A stretch of DNA of 64,000 nt from Amorphophallus konjac (taxonomy: Eukaryota > Streptophyta > Magnoliopsida > Alismatales > Araceae), in NCBI GenBank assembly GCA_022559845.1, contig CM040120.1, forward strand, positions 310,532,740 to 310,596,739. The letters run 5' to 3'. Position 1 is the first letter of the stretch. Every line of letters starts with the position of its first letter. A program made the translations under genes and the position numbers. Positions 24,301 through 36,728 of the stretch are shown here, one piece after another. The notes beneath the pieces are model-generated. The model worked only from the letters and a program-made list of their open reading frames with translations. It was not told the DNA's origin and searched no databases.

Positions 24301-25717
24301 GTTATCTGAGATACAAACACTTCAGGATGATGATCCTATGTTAGTAGAAATCAAAGGCAGATTAGAAGGACAATCTGATTTTCAACTAACTTCTGATGGA
24401 AGATTATCGTTCAAAGATAGAACTTGTATACCCGATTGTCCGGAATTAAAGAAGAAGATCTTAGATGAAGCTCACCGATCAAGATACACTATTCATCCTG
24501 GATCAACTAAAATGTACCAAGATGTAAAGAGGAACTTTTGGTGGCCCAATATGAAAAGAGAAATAGCGGACTATGTATCACGCTGTCTCACATGCCAACA
24601 GGTCAAGGCGGAACACCAAAAGCCTGCGGGAAAACTACATCCTCTAGATATTCCTAAGTGGAAATGGGAGGATATTGGTATGGACTTCATCATGGGTTTG
24701 TCTAAATCTAAAGGAGGACATGATGGAATCTGGGTTATCATTGACCGATTGACTAAATCGGCACATTTCTTGCCAATCAAAAGCCGATGGTCAATTGATG
24801 TGCTAGCTGCACTATACATCAAAGAAATAGTCAGGATACATGGAATTCCTGTCTCAATCGTGTCGGATAGAGATCCCCGTTTTACTTCTCATTTTTGGAA
24901 GGGATTACAACATTCGTTGGGGACGAGACTCAACGTTAGTACTGCTTTTCACCCGCAAACGGATGGTCAGACCGAGCGAACTAATCAAGTTGTTGAAGAT
25001 ATGCTGAGAGCATGCATTATTGACTTTGGAGGAAGCTGGCATGACCACTTACCTTTAGTTGAATTTGCATATAATAATAGCTACCAAGCTAGTATCCAAA
25101 TGGCACCTTTCGAAGCCTTATACGGAAGGAGTTGCCGATCTCCCATATGTTGGAACGAAGTTGGAGAGAAACAACTATTAGGTCCAGACATGGTAAGGGA
25201 TACAACCGAGAAGATACAAGTAATCAGAGAAAGATTACAAGTTGCTCAGACAAGGCAAAAGGCTTATGCTGATACCAGGAGAAGAGATCTTGAATTCCAG
25301 GTTGGAGATCATGTATTTCTCAAGATATCCCCTGGACGTGGCATACAGAGATTTGGTGTTAAGGGCAAGCTTACGCCAAGATTCATCGGACCATTTGAGG
25401 TACTCGAAAGAGTTGGCGAGGTTGCTTATCGCATCGCGTTGCCTCCTCAGTTGTCCGAGGTACACAATGTATTTCACATATCTATGTTGAAGAAGTATGT
25501 GCACGATCCGTCACATATTATTGAGCATGGAGATCTGGTGATCCAGAAAGATCTCACATATGAACAGAAGCCCTTGAAGATATTAGATCGAGAAATACGA
25601 ACTCTAAGGAATAAGGTTATTCCCATGATCAAGGTGCAATGGAATAAGAATCCTGAACGCGAAGCGACATGGGAGACCGAGGAATCTATGAAGAAACGAT
25701 TTCCCGAGTTATTCTAA
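21365..25717 (+). CDS. Gag-Pol polyprotein, Tekay-like Ty3/gypsy element B, unit 2
   Basis: Second intact 1450-residue copy with the domain order of unit 1. Relative to unit 1 I see one synonymous change (23554, T to C) and two replacements: Phe to Leu just before RNase H (TTC to TTA at 23758) and Arg to Gln in the integrase C-terminal region (GIRRFG to GIQRFG, 25347). Neither touches a catalytic residue. The near identity means that duplication of the unit, or later gene conversion, is very recent. Both units lie between complete LTRs, so each could be transcribed as a normal full-length RNA. Confidence 0.95.
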   Translation: MAAERAQWRNMQRTLQGMTQVLQQVAQGGAPRAGSLHQAFKNMNPPKFMGSTDPDDAEHWVREIERIFRVMQCTDQDKVLLATFQLEKDARCWWESIEATIDPTQVTWGEFVEYFNAKYFSDRVQERKAAEFAALKQRSLSVADYEAQFSRLSRYAKHLIGTEKMKARRFLNGLRPHYITQLAPMDIQVYTEIVRRAQLLEDATELSDRIRGKDKKEQVTSSGSFKPNFKKRPNNGGSSSQDQKYKKSKPFSITTTPSNVVCKHCDKAGHKTEECWRKLGACLRCGSREHRIPDCPLMNDQDGEGKRPVTRNARLHAIQETEPEEEGGLVEGTLKICSKYAHVLFDTGASHSIISKKFADPLPLEPEWMKIVLSTPLGNETDITHHYQNCEVLVRGKNFPIDLICLDLKEYDVILGADWLSKYQATVDCRNSKIVFKEFPELTYTSPKSRSKSPLISALRASKLVKKGCVSFFAFVTIKEAKETEIEDIQVVREFPDVFPEELPGLPPQRDVAFTIDLVPGAGPVSKAPYRMSPAELKELKEQLMELIRKGFIRPSTSPWGAPVLFVKKKDGSMRLCIDYRQLNYLTIKNKYPLPRIDELFDQISGSKYFSKIDLRSGYHQLRIKDDDIHKTAFRSRYGHYEFVVMPFGLTNAPAAFMQLMNSIFRPYLDQFIVVFIDDILIYSKTKEEHEEHLRIALQVLRTNQLYAKLSKCEFWLEEVAFLGHVISKDGLSVDPSKVEAVRNWERPTNASEIRSFLGLAGYYRRFIKDFSKIAVPLTRLTRKEIRYEWSEECESSLQTLKDHLTTAPVLALPIEGEKFEVYTDASGIGLGCVLMQHGKVIAYSSRQLKKHEENYPVHDLELAAVVFALKIWRHYLYGVQFTVYSDHKSLKYLFSQKELNMRQRRWLEYLKDFDFRIQYHPGKGNYVADALSRKPRAKIANCMIQEWRLLEQFSELNISLDTESKFVTLSHVSIQSDLLSEIQTLQDDDPMLVEIKGRLEGQSDFQLTSDGRLSFKDRTCIPDCPELKKKILDEAHRSRYTIHPGSTKMYQDVKRNFWWPNMKREIADYVSRCLTCQQVKAEHQKPAGKLHPLDIPKWKWEDIGMDFIMGLSKSKGGHDGIWVIIDRLTKSAHFLPIKSRWSIDVLAALYIKEIVRIHGIPVSIVSDRDPRFTSHFWKGLQHSLGTRLNVSTAFHPQTDGQTERTNQVVEDMLRACIIDFGGSWHDHLPLVEFAYNNSYQASIQMAPFEALYGRSCRSPICWNEVGEKQLLGPDMVRDTTEKIQVIRERLQVAQTRQKAYADTRRRDLEFQVGDHVFLKISPGRGIQRFGVKGKLTPRFIGPFEVLERVGEVAYRIALPPQLSEVHNVFHISMLKKYVHDPSHIIEHGDLVIQKDLTYEQKPLKILDREIRTLRNKVIPMIKVQWNKNPEREATWETEESMKKRFPELF

Positions 25718-25787
25718 GAGGTATATGTCCTACACTCTCCGCATGTATAATTATATATATATTGAATTTGGGGACCAAATTCTTTTT

Positions 25788-25800
25788 AAGTGGGGGAGGG
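25788..25800 (+). other. Polypurine tract, B unit 2
   Basis: Same purine run as in unit 1, directly before LTR 3. Confidence 0.9.
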
Positions 25801-28800
25801 TGTAGCAACCCTAATAAATGAATAATTGAAATGAATTAAAACATATATATTACAGAAGTAATATATATATAAAAGGAATAGGGTTAATTGGACGAAATAA
25901 AACAAATTAAAAATAACGCCTCTTATTAAGGCGTTAATTTATAAATAAACGCCTCTACCAATGGCGTGAATAAAGAAAGGACGCCCACACCTACGGTCGT
26001 CAGTTCTCACGCGACCAAATGAGTAAGTAAAAGAAACGCCTCTACCTTGGGCGTGTTTTAAAACAAGAAACGCCCTTTTTAAAGGCGCTTTTTAATAAAC
26101 GCCCTTATGCAAGGCGTTAATTCAAGAATACACGCCCTGACCAAAGGCGTTAATTCCATTCGAGTTCCGTTCGACACGGGAGCTTATCCAGGGAAGGATT
26201 ATGTTAATCCAGTAAGTATTTAATAGGGCAAGGACTCTATATTGGAAGCATTGCTTCTACTAGAACACTAACCTTAACAGGACGTCCAAAATCCTATATA
26301 TAATCTTGATCGAACAAACCCTAAACCTATTTGGACGATCGAACCGCACAGGTACGTGAAGAACATATCTTCTTCTTCTTCTTTTCCTTATGAACGAAAT
26401 AGCAGTTCATATAAGTTTCTCTTTGCTTCGGTTACATGAAGAACTAATAGTTCTTCATCCTCTTTTCCTCTTACAGGTTGAGGACGCAGCAGCATAAGTG
26501 AAGAACAAGGTAACGTTCTTCTAATCTCCTCTGTTCTGATAGGTGAAGAAATTAATAAATGTTTCTTCTTCTGTTCTCGTAGGAATTACAGGACCGTAGA
26601 ACTAGAGCTCCTCTTCTCACAGTTCAAATCATCAAATTATCATAAGGTAGGTTTTCTCAAGTTACTGTAGCCCAAATGAAATTAATGCAAGATATATATA
26701 TATATATAAGCATGTCATGCATATGATTATTATAGTTTTCATGCGTTTTCTGAATTGTTTGAAAGAAACGCCCTGGAATAGGGCGCTATTTTAAAATAAA
26801 CGACCATAACAGCGGTCGTCAATTTATTAAGAAACGTCCTGTACACAGGCGTTAATTTTACGAGATCATGACTTAAGCATGATAAGAACGGATTATATAT
26901 GAAACCTTGATTATTAATGCATGATCCTGTCTCCAAATCTAATGTCCTGCAATTTCTTGAATTCACGGCCTGTACAAGGTCATTTTCCACGTATTAACGC
27001 CTCATCAGAGGGCGTGACTTTAAAAGTAACGCCCCTTGCTTAGGCGCGTATTATCCAGAGTCCTGGTATGTTCTGAAACATAGAGTTAAGCCAGTAACGC
27101 CCCTTCTCAGGGCGTGTCTTATATAAGTCCTGCAACTTATTTATATTCTGTCAAATCCGTAATTCATGAGACGCCTGCAGCAGCAGTCGTCAAATATGAA
27201 GAAACGACCCTGTCCAGGGCGCTTTTTAGATAGAGTATTGAAATAATGAAATTCTGCGAAACGGAACATATATAAACGCCCTGATACTAGGCGTTAGTTA
27301 CTTGAAAAACGTCCCGGACAAGGGCGTGTTTTTCATAAATTAATGAGATTATTGAAAATTCTGTAAAATAGAAATATGTTAACGCCCCTATGTTAGGCGT
27401 TAATTACTTGAGAAATGACTTGACCTAAGTCGTTATTTTACTATAAACTGATTTTCATCTGATTTGCTAACCGATGGTTTTATATATATCATAATATATA
27501 TAAATAGGCACTATTCTCCACTCCGTGAGTATAGTCCCATGTTTTCATGTTGATTTATCGATCACACTCAACTCTCATTGACATACAAGCTCTCCATTGG
27601 ACATTCCGTTCCTTTGGACTAGCGAGTTAGTCATAGAGACCTCCGTAAGACTCCTCGTAGCCTTGGATTCCCTCAAGGCCGACTGAGCTGGTTGTACCCT
27701 AAAAACCCATTACACGATCCTTGCCATGTCAATCTAAAGAAACATGGTATACCGGCCCTTATGATTATACAAAGAGTATATCATAAGCAATTCTTGATGG
27801 GATGATGATATCATGCCATATCGTGTCATTCTTGTAAACCCCAATTCTATGATAAGAATGAGGGTATCTTGCTTGATCTAATGTTCATGTGGACCTCAAT
27901 TCTATATAAAGAATGTCCATATTGATTTGTCATGGTACCTAAGTTAAGGGAACCATATTCTACCTGGTTTTATCGAACTCGTGATTATATCATTATTATC
28001 GCCAATCTATGTCCTTTGTCATATTTTGGACTCTATTCTATCAAAGTTGTCATACGTATCTACAAGCTTGATTATTGAAATTCTATATTGGCTATATAAA
28101 CAAGAGTGGATGTCAAAACACATGATAAATGCCTGCGCATATAGGGCCCGATCTGGTCCTGGGAGGAGCACCCGAAAGTACTTGTGCCCATGGGAGTTAA
28201 AATGATAAGGTATCTGGCATTATACCGAGTACTTGACTTGCTTGATTGGACATTCCACACACACATCTTGTACTTGACTCGTACTTGACATGAAATGAAA
28301 TGCGTGGCCCGAAAAAGGGTAATTTACTTGCTTGATACATGATAGCCAAAGTTCTTGACATGACTTGTTAAATGTACTTGCTTGAATATCTCGAATAAAC
28401 TTGCTATCTTGTTGGAAGTTCATGACTAAGTTCATCTTATTTTCTTGATATTACATTCTCTCTATCTTGTCGTTTCATGCGAGCATGCATAGCTTTATTG
28501 CATCCATGAAAATGTAATTACTTAAACCACTTGCTAGTACTTGAGATATAATTTCCTACTGAGCGTTCGCTCATTCCGTTTGTCCCTTTTTACTTTTCAG
28601 GTAAGTCCGACGACGATGGAAGTCAATCGGATGGGAATGGTCAAGAGTGAAAGTGATAGAGCTTCTACAAGTGTCGTCTAGTCTTTTCCATAGTTTCTTG
28701 AGTCAACTATGTATTCTTTTCCTTTTTATTTAACAGAGTATTGGATTTGTAATAGTCTATCCCTTATAAAATAAAGGATTGGGTTATCTTGCTATTTTGC

Positions 28801-28901
28801 GCATCTCTGTCTTTGTGTCGAATACACGACCACTCTGATTGACATGATTGATATAGACACGTCGCGCATCTCCGGGTATCTTCCGCGCTCGGGGCGTGAC
28901 A
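25801..28901 (+). mobile_element. Element B LTR 3
   Basis: 3101 bp, ending GGGGCGTGACA followed by the target duplication. It carries one private substitution (A at 26982, inside the dyad CACGGCCTG...AAGGTCGTT, changing its right arm). Confidence 0.95.
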
Positions 28902-28906
28902 ATACG
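28902..28906. repeat. Right target-site duplication of the B array (ATACG)
   Basis: Matches 10372-10376. The flanking C sequence reads CCAGC-ATACG-CGTACTGG, so the insertion point lies within a short dyad. Confidence 0.9.
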
Positions 28907-29080
28907 CGTACTGGTAGGCTAAGACTAGTGGACGGTCACTGAAGGAGTACACTCTGGATTCAACGGAAAACAACATCTGCATCCGACGACGTACGGGGAC
29001 CATCCCACATACCGACACCGTCGCACAGTGACCACAGTCGGAGAAGAAACGGGACTGTAAACCACTCGGTGCAACCCTGA

Positions 29081-29612
29081 GCCTGGCGGTCTACTCTAGA
29101 TGCGCCACAGGCTCTGACAGTCTATCGCTGGACCGTCACGGCCATCTGACGGCCCAACACAGGCGCGTCAGACCCTCGGTGTAAAAATGACTATGACGCG
29201 CCTACCCTGGTGCGTCACAGGCCCTGACGCACTCAGCCCAGTGCATCACAAGGTGCGAGGAAACTAACTATGACGCGTGCCACTCGGTGCGTCACAGGCT
29301 GTAACGGACCTACCCTAGTGCGTTACAGGTTGGGAACACGTCAGCTCTGACGCTCCCACACAGGGGCGTTACAAGGCTCTAACGCGCAGCCCTGGTGCAT
29401 CACAGACCTTGACCCCCAACAGTCAAAACCCAACGATCGACTACCAACGGTCAAATCGTCACCTGACGGTCCAACCCAGGCGCATCACAATGCCCTGGCG
29501 GTCTATCGTGGGGCTGTTACACCCACAGACAACCCAGTTGGCCAAAACAGAGCTGTGACGCACCCACCCTGGGGCGTCACAAGATGTGACAGTCACTGGA
29601 AGGACCGTCACA
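29081..29612. repeat. Dyad array, LTR C
   Basis: About thirteen units of 26-30 bp of the form TGACGCRCC, 6-8 bases, GGTGCGTCACA, for example TGACGCGCC...GGTGCGTCACA and TAACGGACC...AGTGCGTTACA. They are packed nearly head to tail in the first 250 bp and more loosely after. The array lies inside the putative intron of LTR C. Confidence 0.85.
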
Positions 29613-29883
29613 CCGACCCGACGGTGAAACGGCGTGAAACGCCCAAAAACACCAACCACGCCCCATGCCTTCATAGGAGAGGGGAAAAATAAGGGGGAAG
29701 ACCCGTAGGGACCCCTAGCATGCTTCTAAGCCACCAAAACGCCGAATCACGGCCTAAAAACATAGATCGGGTGAACTCTCCCCAAATCATGGAAAACCCC
29801 AACACGACATGAAAACTCGTCTCTCGGCCTCACCTCGGCCTACAACTCACGGGAAATGAACGCAAGAGGCTAGGGAATGTCAC

Positions 29884-29893
29884 CCTACCTCGA
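29884..29893 (-). promoter_or_regulatory. Putative 5' splice site of the LTR C intron
   Basis: The minus strand reads CGAG|GTAGGGTGAC with first intron base 29888. Pairing with the acceptor at 9773 gives about 1.6 kb once the B array is discounted. Confidence 0.45.
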
Positions 29894-30158
29894 TCTCTCC
29901 TCGAGACGCGTCGGATCATCCACGAATCACAAAGAAAGCTTTTAGAGCCCTCGTTCCTACACGATTCCAAACAAGCTTTACGCCGCCACGATCGCCTCGC
30001 CGTCGCCCACGTCGTCATGCCGTCGCCCCGCGCCGTCTGCAACTGGAGGGGACGCGTCGCAGTCGAATGGGAGAGAGAGGGGGGCGGTGCTCATGGTGGG
30101 GGAGGAAGAAGAAAGAGGAAGAAGAAGAAGAGAAAAGGAAAAAGGGCAAATAGGGGGG

Positions 30159-30166
30159 TATTTATA
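30159..30166 (-). promoter_or_regulatory. TATA box of LTR C
   Basis: The minus strand reads CTATAAATACC, followed by a long C/T-rich leader. Confidence 0.6.
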
Positions 30167-30746
30167 GAAAATCCAAAAAAGAAAAAAAAATACCAAAAAA
30201 TTAAAAATTACATTTCCGCGATCCTCGGAACGCATCGATCACAACGGTACCACTCTCACCCAGGTAAATAACCTGGTTCACCTGCAACGAGAGTCCGAAG
30301 GATTTGCCGGAACCCGTACCGAAAATCAGAAAACATGCGCGGAAAAGTCACGGACGCACTCCGGGCCTCCGAAACAACTCCGGATCGCGCCGATCCGAAC
30401 ATAAAAGATGTCCGAAATGAAATTTCAGACACAACGGAGCTAGACACTCTAAGAAAGCAGATCCAGGACACAGAAAGAAAGGATCTGAAAGGTCCAGGAT
30501 ATTACAGTTTCCACCTAGGGGTGAAGGGTGGCCAATGGTTGGGTTGCCTAGGGGGGGTGGACGGCCAAGGGTTTGGCCGCCCAACCCATGGGCCTTGGCC
30601 CCTTAGAGTGAGGGTGGCCCATGAACGCACAAGTGCTTGGGTTGGGCTTAAAGCATGAGATGACGAAAACCCGAGTGAAACGACTGCGTTACTCACATGA
30701 CGGTCAAACTGGAGATCCACGGGATGTCCAAAATTAGGCGTCTACA

Positions 30747-32104
30747 AATGCCCCTCCGGAACGCCTATTTTGCAAGGGAGCCCAGCAGACTGATTAATGG
30801 GTGTTTCGGTAGAGAAACAAGCCTGATAAGGATAGCATGCTCAAAGAGATTCTTGAGTGGAAAATGAGCTTTATGCAGGGTCGCATGAGCATTAAGTGAT
30901 AAGATGAGCCATTGGCAAAGGGGAGAAGGATAATTAAACTAAGAGGGCTTGTATCTGTGGTCGCATGGGACTCCCTAGCATAGCGCTGCGGGACTTGAAG
31001 GGATGAACACAATCCAAGCCCAAGGAGATACAAGACCTAAAAAATAAGGATAAGAAAAATCAGGATATGAGAATCAATAAGTCATCGAATCTCAGAATAC
31101 TCAAAACGGTCACACAACAAACTGCATTCTCTGCCGGTTGAATCAGAGTGGAATCATGTAGACTCATCACATAAGTTCGGCAATGCCGATAAACACGGGG
31201 AATCGGCGCGGGGTCAAAGGACCATGGGGTGGTCAAAACAACATGACGTTCACTATTTTGCCTATAGATTTCCCCAATGACATGCATGTGTACACTTTTT
31301 TTTTTGGTATTTCACTTGATCTTTTCTGATTTTCATTTATATTGTTTTAATGGTGGGCCTAAAAAGCCTATATGATATATGCTGGGTTGAAAGAGAAAAA
31401 CTCTATTCTAATGCAAAGCCGAAGGGTTTATTTGCCTGCCTCCGAACTGATTGGTCAAGAGTTCGAGGAGTCTGTCATTCTATGCTTGATGTCAGACGTG
31501 GTCTGGAACCTGATGGGGATCCAACGTTCCACACTATTCTTAAGCATAGTCCAAAATTCGGGAAGTCCGTCCTCCCGTAATGGGTAGTAGGTGGCCGTCA
31601 AATAGCTTAAGGAGTATAAACTCTTCACGATTTTTGTTAAAGAGGAACTCGGAGTTTATACGCCTGAAGCTATTAGCCTCCGGCGTTCAACCTACAATGC
31701 GATAGTTATAAAGTAACGTTGCATTGTGCTCGCATCGCTATGGAGATCTGTAGCTGCATTAACACACATTAGTCACGTTCATAAGTGATAATAGTAAGGA
31801 ACAATAAGCATTACATTTAACAAACCATAAACCATACATAACCCAAGGCACATCATTCACAAGTAGGAGAAGAGGGCGGCAGGACCGATGGCCTTCTTCC
31901 TCAACTGGGCAGCAATAGTGGTGGCCACTTAGGGAGTGATGGATGGCTAGCAACTTGGCCGCCCATCTGCTCTTATCCCAAGCGATCCGAGAGTCCAAGC
32001 CAGATGGGACTCTTGTCTTCAAAACACCAACATGGGCTGCCCCTTCTCCACCATCGAACCAAGGGTTTGAAGCTGAGAAGAAGGTCCTAGGGTGAAATTC
32101 AAGA
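30747..32104. other. Unassigned sequence, probably 3' end of element D
   Basis: Lies between the start of LTR C and the plant-mobile-domain pseudogene. I find no protein similarity, no clear LTR edge and no RNA gene. AATGC (30747-30751) would be one copy of C's target duplication; the other is outside the window. A T-run (31297-31306) and two hairpins (from 31601 and from 31696) are the only structure I see. It may include the 3' LTR of Tat element D. Confidence 0.4.
31601..31674. repeat. 23-bp imperfect inverted repeat (stem-loop)
   Basis: Arm 31601-31623 (AATAGCTTAAGGAG then TATAAACTC) pairs with 31652-31674 with two mismatches around a 28-base loop. A second small hairpin, ACAATGC...GCATTGT, follows from about 31696. 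Confidence 0.7.
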
Positions 32105-35100
32105 ATGGCATCTTCTTCCTCTACTCTATCTGGAAATCATGAGCCGAGTGTTCTCTCCGACGTGCCCGGCCATCTAAGTGGCCTCGTGAGGCGCGACGAG
32201 GTATGGTTTGTGTGTGTGAAATCTCTGATTACGTTCCAAAAAGATTTGATTTGTCTATTTCCATTGCATTCGTTTCCACTTCTTTTTTCTACATAGTGCA
32301 TCTTATTCCTACCTTTCCTGGGCCAAGACATGTCCGCCGCTACAGCTGGCTTCAAGATCTATTGGCGACAGTCACGCCCACCATGAGAGTGTTTATGCAC
32401 CAGTGGCATCTCATCCGCCTGGTCATCATGGCGAAGTGTTTCAACAACATGAAGTGGTACTGGGAATCCTTGGGTGCCCTGATTGAGTTGTGGCATCTGG
32501 ACACCCATACCTTTGTTTTTCCTGAGTATGAGGCCTTGGTGCTGGTAGAAGAACTCGACTTCCTCTTCTAGTGGGGTGACCTGGAGGTGGGCGAGCTGAT
32601 CGACCTCCCTCCTTGGGAAGAAATTCTGGCCGAGATCATGAGAGACAAACGTGAGGTTCGTCGAATAACAGATCAGCGGGGAATTCTAGTTGACCGCCTA
32701 GTCGGCTGGCTCCTGTGTCAGATGAAAGACAAAGCAATGGAGGCGGATAGACTGATGCGTGGTTTGACATTGTGCTTAGGCGGGACGTTGCTCTTCCCTA
32801 CGTTGGGAGACGTGCTAAGGCGAGAGTATGTGGGACCACTTACTCTCCTATGAACAAGGCACTCCCTCTCTCGGGCGGTGCTAGCTCACTTGTACTATGG
32901 ACTTACTAAAATGAGCTTGGGTGGTAGCACCATGGGGAGCCTCTACCTACTGTAGTTGTTGATGGAGATCCATTTGAGCTTCGACTTTGATGATGCGACG
33001 ACCACTACTTCCCAAATCTTTGGGAAGAGCGCACTCTACCCAGCGAGGGCCATCTTTGGTTTTGAGGATCAGGTGATATGCAAGATGGCGCTGCTGAAGA
33101 CCAGAGATGACTGGAGGGACTATTTGAACTTCCTACCAGAGGATCAGTTTGTATTCGTGCCGATGATGTATCGACGTGAGGAATTGAAAGTACGAGGATC
33201 GCAGGAGCAGGAGTTATGGCTTCTTGGTGCTGAGGACTTGGTGTTGTACCAGACCCACCGTTGCCATCGCCAGGTGGGATTTCCACTATAGGTCCCATGG
33301 GCCGCTTCGAGGGGAGCTTTAATCACGAAGCGTCTTTTGGGAACCGATGCAGATAGACGGCAACTTCAGGAGATCAGGAGGACGTGGAGATGCCATGCCA
33401 TCGTCGTGAAAGCTCGAATTGATATAGAAGAAGACAAAGATGAATTAAAGCATTATGTAGGCTACTTGCGGGGTTTTTGGCCAACTGTTAATGAATTCTT
33501 TATGAGATGGCGCACTTGATTGTATTGGTGCCTGTTCAGCATTTTACCTTAATTTGGCTTGTGAAGAAAGACATGGACAGGAATAAATTTTTTTTGTTGG
33601 TTTCTTTATTATTTTTGATGGCGAATGCTTGATGAAGTGAATGAATGGTTCAATGAACATGAATCAGGGATGTTTTTGTTTGTTTTTTTATTCCAACTTT
33701 AGTGGATGTCCAATGACTTGGCCGCCCTCCTCTTTGGAGGGTTTAAAAGAGTTGCCGGCCTCTCCATTTGGATGGCCATCGAGGTTGACGTTCCAACGAG
33801 CTCACAAGAGCCAGCGCATGGAGAGAGTAGTTTATCAAGGGATCCTTGCCGCCGTGAGTGAGGTTTGGGTTTCCCGAGCATCAAGATTCAAGAGATGGGG
33901 CTGCAGCGAGCTCGGTTTGAAGTTGTTGATGATCCTCCGTCTTCAAGCAAGGGTGAAGAAGACAAGCAAACGGAGGCTTCTGCAAGTCCACCTACCTCGG
34001 CCTCCTCTCATGGTGGTGAAGAAGGAGAAGAAGAGGGTGGAGATGAAGGCGGGGTTGCTCCAGAGGAGGGGCCAGTCGATCGAGGTGAGGGTGAGGGGGA
34101 TTTGGAGGAGGAAGAGGGTTCCACCTCTGATGGGATTGAAGCCAATGAGGAAGGGGAAGCAACGTGTAAATAGGTAAGTTCCATGACCCTTGAATGCTTC
34201 TTTAGCTGATTTGGTTATGTATGAGATGGTTGGTGTTTAGTGGGAATGTTCCGTTGAATGAAGGAATGGAAAATATGGAATTGGCCCGTGGGCGGCCAAG
34301 GTTGTGGCTGTCCACTGGAGAGCCAGGAGGCCATCGACCTGGCAGCCCAAGGAGTCAGGCGACCAAGACCTTGGCCGCCCTCCTCTGGGGGCAGTGGATT
34401 TTTAGGTTTTGGGGATTGATTGTGGGTTGAGATGGTTTGAGAATTTGGAAATTTGATCAGCTATTGTTTTCTTTTCTATTGTGTATGCAGGGCCGACGGA
34501 GAATCAGAGCCCGAGTGTCGTGGGATTTAGTGTGGGCGTGGTACCATGCCTTGCCTCACGATCACCTGTGGAGAGTGAATCGAATTGGATTCGGTCCATT
34601 CTTCATGATCTGACCCTTTCCTGTTGACACGACCCTCCTAGCGGCACTACGTGGGTGGTGGGTGGATGGATGCAGGGCCTTTGTGATGCCATGGGGACAC
34701 ATGATCCCCACGCTCGAAGACGTGGCCTATTTGACCAGATTGCCAATAGCTGGGATCCCAGTGTTGGGTCAGGAGCTCAAAAATTATCAGCAGGAAGTTG
34801 AGAGCTTGCTCGGGCCGCAACTGACCTGGACCAAGAGACCAGTGACTACCCTCCCTCTTGGGAGGATCAGTGCCATGATGGGGTTAGCCAAAGTGGTCCG
34901 AGGATGGCTAGAGGATCTAGATGCGTATCTAGAACGGGTAAATCAGAAGCTTCTGGTACGAGAGATGAGAGTTGTGCAGGACGTACGAATCTTTCTCCTC
35001 TACTTCTTTGGGAGGCTACTGTTCGTGACTGCTTCGAACAAGGTGAATCTGAAATACCTGTTGCTGATACGGGATCTCGAGCGGAGGCCCCAATTTGCGT

Positions 35101-36728
35101 GGGGGAGAGCGATGTTGGCGTACCTCTTTGCCAACATGGATCCTATACGCCCAGGTTCGGGGAACATGGGCGGCTACACACCTTTTCTACAGGTACGAGT
35201 CTACCCTTCAAACTTGTTGATCCTTGATTTGATTGATTGATTATTACTTTGTGTATTTTCAGATTTTGGGGTACACCCGATTCCCTCTAGGTCGCGGCAT
35301 GATCCCGCGAGATCGGACATAGGCGGTCCCGCTCATGGCGAGATGGGAGATGGTTCAGGACTGGCGATTAGTAGCAACTAGGCTCTCCGACCTTCAGACA
35401 ACTTTGGATGAGTTTCCACCCCACCAGGTGAGTGTTTGGCTAAAAGGAGTTATGTGATGTTTTCAGCATTTGTTATAAACTTAATTTTAGCAGAACTTTC
35501 AGTTTATCGTGGTAGGTGATTTGGACGCCTTACACGGTAGAAGACACTACCCCTCAGCCTTGGGTGAGGGAGGGGCAAGCTTGGTTCCGCAGGGATACAA
35601 TGTTGTTCTGCGTGAACCTGCGGGAGCCACTTTACCTACGTTTGGTGAAGAGGATGCTAGGGTGGAACCAACCTCCTGTGGCGGTGCCCACTCAACATGG
35701 GTCAGACAGGGAGCGTCGACGGACCTCGGCGAGCGACCAGGATTGGGCCTCCCGCTACCGTGCGGAAGCAAAGGCGTTGCAGAGGGGACCCTCCCTGGAG
35801 CAGGATAGGACCGTGAGGAGCAGCAAGACTTACTTGGCGGACTACCAGGAGCGGTACGCCGGGCGACTCCGCCTCGACACCCAAGCGGTGAGTTACTCTC
35901 AGCCTTTTAAATGTGATGTTCCCGTTAAGCGTTGTAGCTGAATGAGTTTTTGGATTTGATGTGTAGCTGCCAGAGGCCGAGGCCTTGAGGATTCTTCAGA
36001 ACCAGATCATGATCCTTGATCAGACAATTGTGAACCTGAGGCATGAGATTCGAGAGATGGTATGCCAAAATTGACTTGATTGATTTGAAACTTTGAGAAT
36101 TCTTGAATCATGACTGGCCATTTGCCCCTGACTCACCAGTGAGGCGAGTTGGCATACGTCCGTATGAGGACGGGAATGGCCGGAGAAGCTGGACCCTCGT
36201 CCTAAGTAGATACTAGAGAGGAGTTGGAGGATCGCCTGGCGGGAGCCCTCGAACGAGCTGAAGAGTGGGAGGTTGAGCTAGCTGAGATGGTGAGAGCCAA
36301 GCACTTGGATCAAGAGCGATTCCCTTTTCATTCATCTTTGCCGGACTCATGTGATGGTTCATATCCTGCAGAAGAAGGAGCTGGAGGCCACCTTGGTCAC
36401 GCGATGAGAGCAGGATGCACGCATTGAGGAGCTGACGCCTCACCTAGGAGAGACGAGTACTATGGAGAGACTCGAGGGTCACCTTGCCAAGGCGAAGGAG
36501 AGAGAGGCCGAGTCACGTACTCGAGAGATGGCGATGGTGATACGGGAGCAGCGAGCTCTCGACCAGTTGGAGACTCTGAGGGGGCGAGTACTGAGGAGGT
36601 ATCAGGGTAGAGGTGCCCCAGGAGAGAGAGCGAGACGTGTGACCCCTTCGGAGTCACTGCAGTTTGCTGGGGGAATTGAGTTTATAGTGAAGGAGCTCAT
36701 GAGTATGATGCAATCTCCCGTAGAGTAG
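32105..36728 (+). pseudogene. Plant-mobile-domain (PMD/DUF7745-like) gene, broken, antisense in element D
   Basis: A multi-exon gene-like unit. The first exon starts MASSSSTLSGNHE; 32299-33291 encodes a region resembling the DUF7745 type of mobile domain (LIELWHLDTHTFVFPEYEAL, then ALYPARAIFGFE). An acidic Glu/Gly linker follows (33865-34173). From 34491 a PMD core reads CRAFVMPWGHMIPTLEDVAY, with LGYTRFPLGRG after an intron, then WFRRDTMLFCVNLREPLY, and the end is a charged coiled coil (36224-36728). Likely introns with GT...AG ends: 34174-34490, 35193-35262, 35428-35515, 35888-35966, 36289-36370; the first, about 32201-32296, does not keep phase cleanly. In-frame stops occur near 32571, 34613, 36206 and 36406. 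PMD proteins include host silencing factors (MAIN/MAIL) and passengers of Tat retrotransposons. The antisense position downstream of a Tat integrase suggests a passenger ORF. Confidence 0.7.

Larger units (their letters stand above)
10377..28901 (+). mobile_element. Element B: tandem three-LTR Tekay-like retrotransposon
   Basis: Structure LTR (10377-13477), internal, LTR (18089-21189), internal, LTR (25801-28901), 18,525 bp in all with an exact 7712-bp period. Each LTR is 3101 bp, running TGTAGCAACCC to GGGGCGTGACA. Each internal region is 4611 bp with PBS, a single gag-pol ORF and a polypurine tract. One target duplication flanks the entire array. By eye the two internal units differ at four positions (15842/23554, 16046/23758, 17635/25347, 18052/25764), and the LTRs at one (G at 11558 and 19270, A at 26982). 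The array is therefore very young, and both coding units look capable of function. The LTRs are unusually long relative to the internal part. Confidence 0.95.
28907..30746 (-). mobile_element. Element C 5' LTR, 5' portion
   Basis: Continuation of LTR C after the B insertion, ending TCTACA at 30746 (minus-strand start TGTAGACGCC). Much richer in G+C than the neighbouring LTRs. It carries the dyad array, the putative donor, a pyrimidine-rich leader (plus strand GAAGAAGAAG near 30105-30150) and the TATA box. The many overlapping ORFs here are chance frames in GC-rich sequence. Confidence 0.85.

Noticed and set aside
10377..28901. Assembly artefact as the explanation of the tandem B element
   Set aside because: Not fully excluded, but the units carry distinct substitutions at several positions and a single target duplication brackets the whole array, which favours a real structure.
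30017..30720. Overlapping ORFs of 70-107 codons on both strands in LTR C
   Set aside because: Chance frames in GC-rich LTR promoter and leader sequence; no motif recognised.
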